DNA of 6,137 nt from Dysgonamonadaceae bacterium (GCA_031282925.1 JAITCT010000142.1:1-6137), one strand, 5' to 3'; counted from the first letter of the stretch, positions 1 to 5,827 are shown. Notes: generated from the sequence alone by a model not told the origin. Numbers and translations are program-made.

Positions 1-376
1 ACAGATATTCCGCCATCGCCCCGTCGCGGTTAACGCCAATCCCCGTGGAATTTTCACATACATGAAGTTTACCCCTCCGGCAATTGCGGCAATGCCCGCA
101 ATAAGTATGGCCTTCGCCGGTTACCCGTTCTCCGATGTTCAACCGGCTGACATTTGATCCTTTATCGACAATCTCGCCCACATATTCATGGCCGATCGTC
201 ATCGGAGGATTGACGGTATTTTGCGCCCATTCGTTCCATTCGTAAATATGAAGGTCGGTACCGCAAACGGCATTTTTCTTTATCTTGATTAAGACGTCAT
301 CCTTACCGATTTCCGGAACAGGGATGTCTTCGAGCCATATTCCTTTTTCCGCACGTTTTTTTACCAGTGCTTTCAT
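1..376 (-). CDS. tdh: L-threonine 3-dehydrogenase, N-terminal part (cut by window edge)
   Basis: Zinc-dependent medium-chain dehydrogenase that oxidises L-threonine to 2-amino-3-ketobutyrate with NAD+; the product is normally split by the kbl ligase to glycine and acetyl-CoA. Cytosolic. I read 125 codons from the ATG at 374-376; the rest lies off the left edge. The protein starts [20 protein letters not shown] and closely follows E. coli Tdh from memory, with no offset. Catalytic-zinc residues Cys38 and His63-Glu64 are present, as are Thr40 and His43 of the CGTDLHIY motif. The structural-zinc cysteines are Cys93, Cys96, Cys99 and Cys107 ([16 protein letters not shown]). The match to the family N-terminus and a TAnnTTTG box about 36 bases upstream support this start. 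No break is seen in the visible part. A kbl partner, if any, would lie outside the window. Other medium-chain dehydrogenases are possible, but the VGHEYVGE-like and GEGH signatures favour Tdh. Confidence 0.93.
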   Translation of the reverse strand, partial: MKALVKKRAEKGIWLEDIPVPEIGKDDVLIKIKKNAVCGTDLHIYEWNEWAQNTVNPPMTIGHEYVGEIVDKGSNVSRLNIGERVTGEGHTYCGHCRNCRRGKLHVCENSTGIGVNRDGAMAEYL

Positions 377-411
377 TCTGTTTGCTGTTTATACTTTGAT
401 TATTCATGCCG

Positions 412-443
412 CAAAGATACAACTTACTTGCTTTTCAGGCAAA
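412..443 (-). promoter_or_regulatory. Bacteroides-type promoter of tdh
   Basis: On the minus strand TATCTTTG (412-419) fits the TAnnTTTG -7 box exactly. TTTG (440-443) lies 20 bases upstream, as in the Bacteroides TTTG-N19/21-TAnnTTTG pattern. Transcription would start near 405-409, leaving a leader of about 30 bases before the tdh ATG. A short inverted repeat (GCAAA 439-443 and TTTGC 450-454) overlaps the -33 box and could be a regulator site, but five-base arms are weak evidence. Confidence 0.72.
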
Positions 444-471
444 AAGTTATTTGCTTTTTATACCGCGTACC

Positions 472-486
472 GTGCGCCCGGCGCAC
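472..486. repeat. GC-rich 15-base palindrome upstream of the tdh promoter
   Basis: GTGCGCC, one C, GGCGCAC: perfect seven-base arms in an otherwise AT-rich gap, about 30 bases upstream of the tdh -33 box. The position suits an activator or repressor site. No regulator is recognised, and a chance palindrome is possible. Confidence 0.4.
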
Positions 487-607
487 AAAACTGTCGGAAA
501 TACAATCATACTATCCACTTTACCGCATCATTTCGTTTTTCCGGGAAACTCCGATAATACTGATTGCAGGGCTGTAAAACGTAAAAATACATTTTTTGCG
601 TTATACG

Positions 608-639
608 CTTGCCGATTACAAATTTTATACTTACTTTTG
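608..639 (+). promoter_or_regulatory. Candidate promoter for an orphan small RNA
   Basis: TACTTTTG (632-639) fits TAnnTTTG exactly, and CTTG (608-611) 20 bases upstream matches three of four positions of TTTG. The expected start, three to six bases after the box, falls at about 642-645, where the GGG of a 12-bp stem begins. No protein gene follows on this strand. The motif is short, so a chance match in AT-rich DNA is possible. Confidence 0.4.
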
Positions 640-642
640 TGC

Positions 643-703
643 GGGTTTATTGACGGTCATTCATATTCGTTTCTTTACTTTTATAAGTCAATAAACCCTT
701 TTT
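643..703 (+). ncRNA. Candidate small RNA of about 60 nt
   Basis: This is an inference from signals, not a recognised family. A promoter-like element ends at 639, and the segment from 643 is a stem-loop ending in five T residues. The 5' arm GGGTTTATTGAC (643-654) pairs perfectly with GTCAATAAACCC (687-698), so the first transcribed bases would pair with the last ones before the U-run. The 32-base loop (655-686) is rich in pyrimidines and could stay open for base pairing with a target; TGACGGTCA at 651-659 can form a small competing hairpin. The transcript would lie between tdh (minus) and mnmG (minus), antisense to neither coding region. The alternative is that only the terminator is real and it protects against read-through. 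Confidence 0.33.
643..703 (+). terminator. Rho-independent terminator-like stem, plus strand
   Basis: A perfect 12-bp inverted repeat (643-654 with 687-698) is followed at once by TTTTT (699-703). On the minus strand the stem is followed by CGCAC rather than a T-run, so it is oriented for plus-strand transcripts. The 32-base loop is longer than in most terminators. No plus-strand gene precedes it, which makes its purpose unclear. Confidence 0.5.
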
Positions 704-762
704 CGTTGCAACAAAGCCACTTCAATTTAATATCTCGCCATTTATTTTTACACAGCCAAAAT

Positions 763-778
763 TGTTCCACGTGGAACA
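763..778. other. parS: parS chromosome-partition site (ParB binding)
   Basis: TGTTCCACGTGGAACA is a perfect 16-base palindrome matching the conserved bacterial parS core, for which the B. subtilis-type consensus is TGTTNCACGTGAAACA. Symmetry continues to 758-783, giving 26 perfect bases that touch the mnmG stop codon (783-785). ParB (Spo0J) loads at such sites and with ParA and SMC organises and segregates the origin region. parS sites cluster near the replication origin and are often close to gidA/mnmG, as here. parA and parB are not in the window. The palindrome with A and T flanks might also act as a weak terminator for mnmG, but no clean T-run follows it on the minus strand. Confidence 0.88.
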
Positions 779-782
779 ATTT

Positions 783-2651
783 TTACCTTCCCAACAAAAC
801 CAGCAAAACATTAATGTCATTCGGGGAAATGCCCGGAATCCGGGAAGCCTGCGCAATTGTATCCGGATCAATTCGCGTCAACTTCTGCTTTGCCTCTGTC
901 GAAAGAGATTGAACGGCATTATAATCAAACTTCCCGCGTATCTTGATATTTTCCAAACGATTGATTTTTTCCGCAATGGCTTTTTCCCTGGCGATATAAC
1001 CTTCATACTTCACCGAAATTTCCGCAGCTTCGATAATCTCCTCTTTGCGATTGGGAATAAGTTCCAAGTACTCTCTGAATACGGGAACAATAGACGCAAT
1101 CTTTTCCATATTCAATTGCGGGCGAAGAATTAAATCAATTAACTTAACGCTGTGTCGCAAAGGAGTTGTATCAAAAGATTCCAATGCCGAATTTACAGTT
1201 TCCGGTTTTACCGAATAACTGCGCACAAACGAAACGATTCGTTCGATTTCTTCTTTTTTCTCCTGCAACAACTCGAAGCGTTTTGAATCGGCCAGCCCCA
1301 AACGGCAGGATTTTTCAGTCAGCCGCACATCCGCATCGTCTTGACGTAAAAGAATACGGTATTCGGCACGCGAGGTAAACATTCGATACGGTTCATCAAC
1401 GCCTTTGGTCACCAAATCGTCAATCAACACGCCGATATAAGCCTCATCACGAGCAAGCACAAACGGATTTCCTCCGTGCACATTGATATGCGCATTAATT
1501 CCCGCTATCAGACCTTGAGACGCCGCTTCTTCATAACCGGTCGTTCCATTAATCTGTCCGGCAAAAAACAAATTCTTAATGCGTTTCGTTTCAAGTGTCG
1601 GATTCAATTGAGTCGGAGGGAAAAAATCGTATTCGATGGCATAGCCCGGACGATAAATCCGTACATCCCGCAAAGCGGGTATTCGCCTCAATGCTTCCAA
1701 CTGAACCTGCAACGGCAACGAAGATGAAAACCCGTTCAAATAATATTCCTGCGTATTTTCACCTTCCGGTTCGAGAAACAACTGATGCTGCATTTTATCG
1801 GCAAATGTTACAATCTTGGTTTCGATGCTCGGACAATAACGAGGCCCGACGCTTTTTATCTGTCCGTTATACAACGGAGAATCCGGCAAGCCTTTTCGCA
1901 AAACTTCATGAACCGATTCGTTGGTATAAAGCGTCCAACAACTCAACTGTTTCAAAGGACGCGGAGAAAAATCCAAATAGGAAAATTTGTGGAAATCGTT
2001 TTCGCCCACCTGCTCATCGGTCAAAGAAAAATCAACACTTCGCCCGTCAATGCGAACAGGCGTTCCCGTTTTCATTCGTCCGGATTCAAATCCCAATCCG
2101 ACTAATTGTTCGGTAAGGCCAAACGACGCCGGTTCCGAAATCCGGCCGCCACTCATTTGCGTTTTTCCGACATGCATAAGACCATTCAAGAAAGTGCCTG
2201 CCGCCAGGATTACCGCTTTTGCCCGAAAAACAACACCCAAAGCGGTTTGAACGCCAACAACCGTACCGTCTTTTATCATTAACTGCGTAACGGAATCTTG
2301 CCAAACAAACAAATCCGGAATTGCATCCAGAATTTCCCGCCACTTCCGCATATAATGCATCCTGTCGCTCTGCGCACGGGGACTCCACATGGCAGGGCCT
2401 TTGGAACGGTTAAGCATCCGAAACTGAATTGCAGTCATATCGGTAACAATACCCATCTGTCCGCCCAAAGCGTCGATTTCCCGGACAATCTGCCCTTTGG
2501 CAATTCCGCCGACAGCGGGATTACAACTCATTTGGGCAATCTTATTCATATCCATTGTTATCAACAAGGTTTTCGAGCCGAGATTTGCAGCGGCGGCGGC
2601 GGCATCGCATCCGGCATGTCCTGTGCCAATAACAATTATATCACAGTCAAA
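783..2651 (-). other. mnmG: MnmG (GidA) part of the fusion, FAD-dependent tRNA wobble-uridine modification
   Basis: With MnmE, MnmG installs the 5-carboxymethylaminomethyl (or aminomethyl) group on U34 of tRNAs reading two-fold degenerate codons, using FAD, NADH and a folate one-carbon unit. Seen in order: the FAD-binding GTGHAG at residues 177-182; SCNPAVGGIAKGQ with Cys211; GPRYCPSIETK with Cys441; AGQINGTTGYEEAASQG at 532-548; MFTSRAEYRILLRQDDAD; and the C-terminal RIPGISPNDINVLLVLLGR. The two cysteines match those implicated in catalysis (Cys47 and Cys277 in E. coli). About 620 residues is full family length. The first recognisable residues, FDCDIIVIG, align with the usual MnmG start, but no ATG remains there; the nearest in-frame upstream ATG is at 2748-2750. 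Confidence 0.95.
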
Positions 2652-3155
2652 AAGTTGAGCAGTTGACGAGTTGACGAGTTGGCAAGTTGACAAGTTTGAC
2701 TCTCCTCCTGCTAACTCGTTAACTCGCTTATTTGTTAACTCATTTACCATCTCCAATGCTTCATTTTCTTTTTCGCGCATTATTTTTTCATCCTCCGGAG
2801 TTTTATCCTTAAATCCGCAAAGATGTAAAATGCCGTGAATCATTACCCGGCGCAATTCTTCCTCATAAACCGTACCGAATTTTTCCGAATTGGATTTAAC
2901 CGTATCCGGCGAAATAAACAAATCGCCGGAAACAACCTCATTTTCGGTATAATCAAAAGTTATAATATCCGTATAATAATCGTGATTCAAATACTGCTTA
3001 TTGATTCGCAAAATTTCCTCGTCCGAACAGAAAATATAAGTGATAGCTCCTGCTTTCTTACGATATTTTTCAATCGTAAGATGAACCCATTTTGTTATTA
3101 ATCTTCGCTTTAGCTTAGGGAAAAGAACATCGAAAGCATGATAAAATACAGGCAT
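783..3155 (-). CDS. ybeY-mnmG: YbeY-MnmG fusion frame: rRNA maturation nuclease joined to tRNA uridine-5-carboxymethylaminomethyl synthase subunit
   Basis: One uninterrupted frame of 790 codons carries two enzymes that are normally separate: YbeY (about residues 1-136) and a full-length MnmG (about 169-790), linked by 30-odd residues encoded by an octamer repeat. I chose the ATG at 3153-3155. A TTG at 3174-3176 is also in frame, but it lies inside the TACCTTTG promoter box, so it is probably upstream of or at the transcript start. The frame ends with TAA at 783-785, against parS. ybeY followed by mnmG is, from memory, a common order in Bacteroidota, so the fusion probably arose when the spacer lost both the ybeY stop and the mnmG start. 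Whether the cell makes one long protein, or also a separate MnmG from an internal start (ATG at 2748-2750 or TTG at 2691-2693), cannot be told from the sequence. A sequencing error is an alternative, but both coding parts are intact. Confidence 0.9.
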   Translation of the reverse strand: MPVFYHAFDVLFPKLKRRLITKWVHLTIEKYRKKAGAITYIFCSDEEILRINKQYLNHDYYTDIITFDYTENEVVSGDLFISPDTVKSNSEKFGTVYEEELRRVMIHGILHLCGFKDKTPEDEKIMREKENEALEMVNELTNKRVNELAGGESNLSTCQLVNSSTAQLFDCDIIVIGTGHAGCDAAAAAANLGSKTLLITMDMNKIAQMSCNPAVGGIAKGQIVREIDALGGQMGIVTDMTAIQFRMLNRSKGPAMWSPRAQSDRMHYMRKWREILDAIPDLFVWQDSVTQLMIKDGTVVGVQTALGVVFRAKAVILAAGTFLNGLMHVGKTQMSGGRISEPASFGLTEQLVGLGFESGRMKTGTPVRIDGRSVDFSLTDEQVGENDFHKFSYLDFSPRPLKQLSCWTLYTNESVHEVLRKGLPDSPLYNGQIKSVGPRYCPSIETKIVTFADKMQHQLFLEPEGENTQEYYLNGFSSSLPLQVQLEALRRIPALRDVRIYRPGYAIEYDFFPPTQLNPTLETKRIKNLFFAGQINGTTGYEEAASQGLIAGINAHINVHGGNPFVLARDEAYIGVLIDDLVTKGVDEPYRMFTSRAEYRILLRQDDADVRLTEKSCRLGLADSKRFELLQEKKEEIERIVSFVRSYSVKPETVNSALESFDTTPLRHSVKLIDLILRPQLNMEKIASIVPVFREYLELIPNRKEEIIEAAEISVKYEGYIAREKAIAEKINRLENIKIRGKFDYNAVQSLSTEAKQKLTRIDPDTIAQASRIPGISPNDINVLLVLLGR
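2654..2741. repeat. Octamer array, 11 x 8 bases, forming an imperfect inverted repeat
   Basis: On the plus strand 2654-2693 is five octamers of the form GTTGRSNA (GTTGAGCA, GTTGACGA twice, GTTGGCAA, GTTGACAA). Positions 2710-2741 are four octamers of the opposite sense (GCTAACTC, GTTAACTC, GCTTATTT, GTTAACTC). The 16 bases between them equal two more units, so the tract is exactly 88 bases in one eight-base register. The two arms pair with a recurring A-C mismatch. It encodes the low-complexity linker VNELTNKRVNELAGGESNLS and the following residues of the YbeY-MnmG frame. I recall similar (GTTAACTN)n tracts in intergenic and linker DNA of other Bacteroidota, but cannot confirm this here. Confidence 0.85.
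2691..2709 (-). promoter_or_regulatory. Possible internal ribosome entry for MnmG
   Basis: On the minus strand AGGAGG (2704-2709) is followed after 10 bases by an in-frame TTG (2691-2693), upstream of the MnmG part. The AGGAGG sits in the spacer between the two arms of the octamer inverted repeat, so it would be in a hairpin loop. Bacteroidota rely little on Shine-Dalgarno pairing and the spacing is a bit long, so this is only a possibility. Confidence 0.2.
2748..3155 (-). other. ybeY: YbeY part of the fusion (endoribonuclease, rRNA maturation)
   Basis: YbeY is a zinc-dependent single-strand endoribonuclease needed for 16S rRNA 3'-end maturation and ribosome quality control. Visible features are YIFCSDEEILRINKQYL, HDYYTDIITFDY, SGDLFISPDTV and the metal motif HGILHLCGFKDK. 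The metal ligands should be His107, His111 and, in place of the usual third histidine of HGxLHLxGxDH, Asp117. The Bacteroides YbeY sequences I recall also read GxxDK here, so this looks like a lineage trait rather than damage. About 136 residues, roughly the size of a stand-alone YbeY, end at ALEM just where the octamer repeat begins, so no domain is lost. Confidence 0.9.
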
Positions 3156-3173
3156 AACTGTTTTCTTAGTGCG

Positions 3174-3205
3174 CAAAGGTAGTGAAAAATTCAGTTAAAA
3201 TAAAA
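3174..3205 (-). promoter_or_regulatory. Promoter of ybeY-mnmG
   Basis: The minus strand reads TACCTTTG (3174-3181), an exact TAnnTTTG box, with T-rich sequence (TTTT, 3202-3205) 20 bases upstream in place of TTTG. Transcription would start near 3167-3171, giving a leader of about 12-16 bases before the ATG at 3153-3155. It lies in the 75-base gap after the antiporter gene, so ybeY-mnmG can be expressed on its own. No convincing terminator hairpin for the antiporter was seen in this gap, only a T-rich stretch, so read-through is possible. Confidence 0.6.
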
Positions 3206-3230
3206 ACCGGATGCACAAAACCCTCCCGCG

Positions 3231-5510
3231 TCAAACCGAATCCCTGCTCCCGACACTGAGTATCAAAGTTGAAGGCATTGCCTGCAAAGCTTCTTTCCGG
3301 CGTTCCGAAACATCATTCCAGGCAGTGTAACTGATAAGCATAAAATCGTATTGGGATAACAATGTTCCGGAAATATCCGTATCGGGCAAAAGCGTCGAAG
3401 ATTCAACCGCTGCACAAAATTGCCGCAAAGGTTTTTCTATCAGGCTGTATTCCGAAGAACGGTAAATGACGCTTATTTCGCCTTTCGTCGATACCAACAG
3501 AGTTTGGGCATACTGCAACAAAAACAAATCGGCTTCCGAATCCAGAATTAATATAATTTGATTTGCTTTCACAAAGTCCCGGTTGATAAAAATGCCTACC
3601 GGACAATGACTTCGTTCAATAAACGTTTTTGTTTTGTCTTTCAGCAATTCGGTGGGTAAAAACCATTTTTCCGCCTGTAAATAGCGGTGGTGCGCCGCAC
3701 TGCGGTATTGATTGGCGGCAATATCGTTCGGCAGGTTGCTCCAGGTAATTCCTGCGCCAACCAGCAGAAAATCAAATCCTTCCGTATTGGCAATCTCAGC
3801 AATGTCCTGTCCTACATCGTTCGACACTTCATAACGCGGTTTGATAGGGATTTGCAACCTTTCGGCTTCTTCCAGAATCGGTTTGAAGCTGACCGTTTCA
3901 AAACTGCCGGTCTGCAGGGGATTGATTTCAGAACCGACTGTAAAATGCAGCGCAGTTATGTCCAATTTTTTCCTGATGCCGGAAAACATCTGGCAGGCAA
4001 CATCAAGCATCACCTGTCCGTTGCCGGCGCGACCGAAAGAAAGTAAAACCCTGAATGAGGATTCCGCAGACAAGCTTGCCTTCCATCCGGACAGTTTTTC
4101 CCGAACTTTGAATGCAGACCGGATAAACAAAATCATAGGCGTTGTCATAAAGGTAGTTACCAAAGTCATCAAAACCAGCATGACAAAAACGGGCGGCGAC
4201 AGAATGTGCATTTTATAACCGATTGTCAGCACAACCAATTCCATCAACCCCCGCGTATTCATCAAAGCGCCGATATATAAACTGTCTTTCCAGCTTTCGC
4301 CTGCAAGCCGCGACGCTACCATAGCGCCCCCGAATTTTCCCACAATAGCGACCAAAATAAATATTCCGCTCAGCAACCATAAATCAGGCGTATTCAAAAG
4401 TCCGATTTCCGTTTTCAGCCCCGTTGCAACAAAAAAGAGCGGCAAAAACAATGACAGGGAAACCGCTTCGACTTTTTCGGACATGATTTGCCGGAATTTG
4501 ACGTCGGCAGGCATGATGATTCCGGCCAAAAACGCCCCGAACAAAGCATGTAAGCCCAAAATTTCAGTTACCAGAGAAGAGAATATCAGCATCAAAAATA
4601 TGAAGGCAACTAATTTTTTATCAATGACTTCTTCATTGTGATACAGTTGCCCCACCATTTGCATGAAAGGACGGGCAACGATAAACATAAAAAGCAGGTA
4701 AAGCGCCGAAAACAGGATGTTAAACACCGCGCTTAACATACTTCCGGCCTGCGCTATCGAAATGACTACCGCTAAAAGGCACCAGGCCGTAATATCCCCG
4801 TTAGCGGCGCTTGACAAAGTTATCGTCCCCAAATGCGTTTTGGTAAGCCCTTTTTCCTGAATAATCCGCGCCAGTACCGGAAAAGCCGTAATACTCAACG
4901 CAATCCCGATAAACAGAGCAAACGGGAGAAAAGGCGTCGTTTCATACGCATATTTATCATAGACAAAATAAGCGACCAGCACGCCTGAAAGAAAAGGGAA
5001 AATAATGCTTGTATGACTGATAAACGTTGTCTTTTTCAGACTTTTGAGTACCTGCGAAAAATCCAGTTCCATGCCGATGGCAAACATAAAAAGTATCAAA
5101 CCGAACTGGCTTAAAAGCTCAATATTTCCCAAAGATTCGGGCGGGAAAAGGAAACCGGATATTTTTGGAAACCAGTGTCCTAAAATAGACGGCCCCAAGA
5201 CAATTCCCGCCAGAATTTCACCGATAACCGTCGGCTGATGCAAGGTTTTGAAGATTTTGGCGAAAATCCTGCAACAGGCGAGAATAACCGCGATTTGCAA
5301 TAACAAAATACCGAACGGACTGTGAAGCTGTTCCAGCAATTGACGTCCGAAAAAATGAAATCCCTCGCCCAAGTCGGAAGGCGTCCGACCGGAAACGAGG
5401 ACTTCATGGCTTTGACGACTTTCTCCTGCTTTGACTGTAAAGTACATCAATACCCCCGAAACCGCAAGCATTGTCAGGTAAAAGCAAATATTTCCCGTTT
5501 TTTTCAACAT
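3231..5510 (-). CDS. CPA2-family monovalent cation:proton antiporter with C-terminal Usp-like region
   Basis: Inner-membrane antiporter of 759 residues, expected to exchange Na+ or K+ for H+; the exact ion cannot be read from sequence. An extra N-terminal membrane segment (about 8-26) and a soluble loop precede the exchanger domain (about 66-465, roughly a dozen hydrophobic segments). Family signatures are QPTVIGEILAGIVLGPSILG (92-111), SITAFPVLARI (206-216), SSAANGDITAW (233-243) with Asp239 at the position of the conserved ion-binding acidic residue, HALFGAFLAGIIMP (321-334) and GALMNTRGLMELVVLTIGY (414-432). The cytoplasmic tail (about 484-759) resembles two degenerate universal-stress-protein folds, with LLVGAG near 582-587 and CPVGIFINR near 636-644, as in plant and bacterial CHX/KHA1-like exchangers. 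There is no TrkA-N (Rossmann) domain, so it is not a standard Kef. The ATG at 5508-5510 sits about 18 bases after a good -7 box. The gene appears intact and probably monocistronic. Confidence 0.9.
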   Translation of the reverse strand: MLKKTGNICFYLTMLAVSGVLMYFTVKAGESRQSHEVLVSGRTPSDLGEGFHFFGRQLLEQLHSPFGILLLQIAVILACCRIFAKIFKTLHQPTVIGEILAGIVLGPSILGHWFPKISGFLFPPESLGNIELLSQFGLILFMFAIGMELDFSQVLKSLKKTTFISHTSIIFPFLSGVLVAYFVYDKYAYETTPFLPFALFIGIALSITAFPVLARIIQEKGLTKTHLGTITLSSAANGDITAWCLLAVVISIAQAGSMLSAVFNILFSALYLLFMFIVARPFMQMVGQLYHNEEVIDKKLVAFIFLMLIFSSLVTEILGLHALFGAFLAGIIMPADVKFRQIMSEKVEAVSLSLFLPLFFVATGLKTEIGLLNTPDLWLLSGIFILVAIVGKFGGAMVASRLAGESWKDSLYIGALMNTRGLMELVVLTIGYKMHILSPPVFVMLVLMTLVTTFMTTPMILFIRSAFKVREKLSGWKASLSAESSFRVLLSFGRAGNGQVMLDVACQMFSGIRKKLDITALHFTVGSEINPLQTGSFETVSFKPILEEAERLQIPIKPRYEVSNDVGQDIAEIANTEGFDFLLVGAGITWSNLPNDIAANQYRSAAHHRYLQAEKWFLPTELLKDKTKTFIERSHCPVGIFINRDFVKANQIILILDSEADLFLLQYAQTLLVSTKGEISVIYRSSEYSLIEKPLRQFCAAVESSTLLPDTDISGTLLSQYDFMLISYTAWNDVSERRKEALQAMPSTLILSVGSRDSV

Positions 5511-5527
5511 TCAGTCCGATTTTTCGG

Positions 5528-5559
5528 CAAAGTTACGTGAAATTTCCGTATTACTGAAA
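5528..5559 (-). promoter_or_regulatory. Promoter of the cation:proton antiporter
   Basis: The minus strand reads TAACTTTG (5528-5535), an exact TAnnTTTG box, with TTTC (5556-5559, three of four matches to TTTG) 20 bases upstream. The predicted leader before the ATG at 5508-5510 is only about 12-15 bases, which supports the chosen start. Confidence 0.68.
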
Positions 5560-5611
5560 TGCACACTTTTTAGGTTAATTCTTTTTTTGAGGCGCTGTTT
5601 TTTTATTGCAA

Positions 5612-5687
5612 TTAATCCCGTCAGGGATTAAAGCCCGGTAGAAATGTTTGATTCCGCACAGCACCCAGCCTGACGTCAGCTGTGCGG
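5612..5687. repeat. REP-like element with two hairpins
   Basis: The first hairpin is TTAATCCC (5612-5619), loop GTCA, GGGATTAA (5624-5631), all perfect. The second has arms CCGCACAGC (5654-5662) and GCTGTGCGG (5679-5687), nine perfect bases; its loop-side sequence contains the 10-base palindrome CTGACGTCAG (5670-5679), which could form a competing structure. GGTAGAAA lies between the hairpins. Short ATCCC-GGGAT hairpins followed by GGTAGAAA resemble dispersed intergenic repeats I recall from Bacteroidota. Some repeats of this type are mobilised by IS200-like REP transposases, but no such gene is in the window, so the family assignment is tentative. Confidence 0.55.
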
Positions 5688-5791
5688 CCTGAAAAATACC
5701 AAAAAATACATTTTTCTAACGCGCTAAATATCATACAGTTATTAAAACAGCATCCGTTATACAACCCTGCAGTTATATTTAATTAACTCCC

Positions 5792-5827
5792 TTTGTTACA
5801 AATATTTAAATATTATTCATATCTTTG
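5792..5827 (+). promoter_or_regulatory. Candidate promoter of the tyrosine recombinase gene
   Basis: TATCTTTG (5820-5827) fits the -7 box exactly, about 30 bases before the ATG. The nearest TTTG (5792-5795) is 24 bases upstream, longer than the usual 19-21, so the -33 part is doubtful. A perfect 14-base AT palindrome (AATATTTAAATATT, 5801-5814) sits between the two boxes, where a bound regulator would block the polymerase; in AT-rich DNA it may be chance. Confidence 0.55.

Larger units (their letters stand above)
377..782. other. Intergenic region between tdh and the ybeY-mnmG frame
   Basis: A 406-base gap without a convincing gene. Long plus-strand open frames cross it (for example 406-912), but their translations look like no known protein and one runs into the antisense of mnmG. 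What it does hold, listed separately: the tdh promoter, a GC-rich palindrome, a possible promoter plus terminator-like stem for a small plus-strand RNA, and parS. I saw nothing recognisable at about 487-607 or 704-757 and no tRNA-like cloverleaf. Confidence 0.6.

Noticed and set aside
377..782. tRNA gene, riboswitch or CRISPR array in the gaps (also 5511-5857)
   Set aside because: No cloverleaf, T-loop GTTCRA context, known riboswitch core or regularly spaced repeats were seen in either gap.
758..790. parS palindrome as the mnmG terminator
   Set aside because: On the minus strand the stem is followed by GGC and not a T-run, and the exact match to the parS core is the better explanation.
406..912. 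Plus-strand open frame of 168 codons
   Set aside because: Its translation resembles no protein, it crosses the candidate small RNA and parS, and it runs into the antisense of mnmG. Low-stop plus-strand sequence opposite a real gene explains it.
1595..2116. Plus-strand open frame of 173 codons opposite mnmG
   Set aside because: It lies wholly antisense to strongly conserved MnmG motifs and has no promoter box or recognisable domain.
3206..3230. Terminator for the antiporter gene
   Set aside because: There is a T-rich stretch on the minus strand, but I could not find a stable stem before it.
3687..4218. Overlapping plus-strand frames opposite the antiporter tail
   Set aside because: Antisense shadows of the Usp-like region; the composition is typical of reversed codons and there are no start signals.
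5671..5678. TGACGTCA, identical to the eukaryotic CRE motif
   Set aside because: An eight-base palindrome within a larger hairpin; in a bacterium the CRE meaning does not apply.
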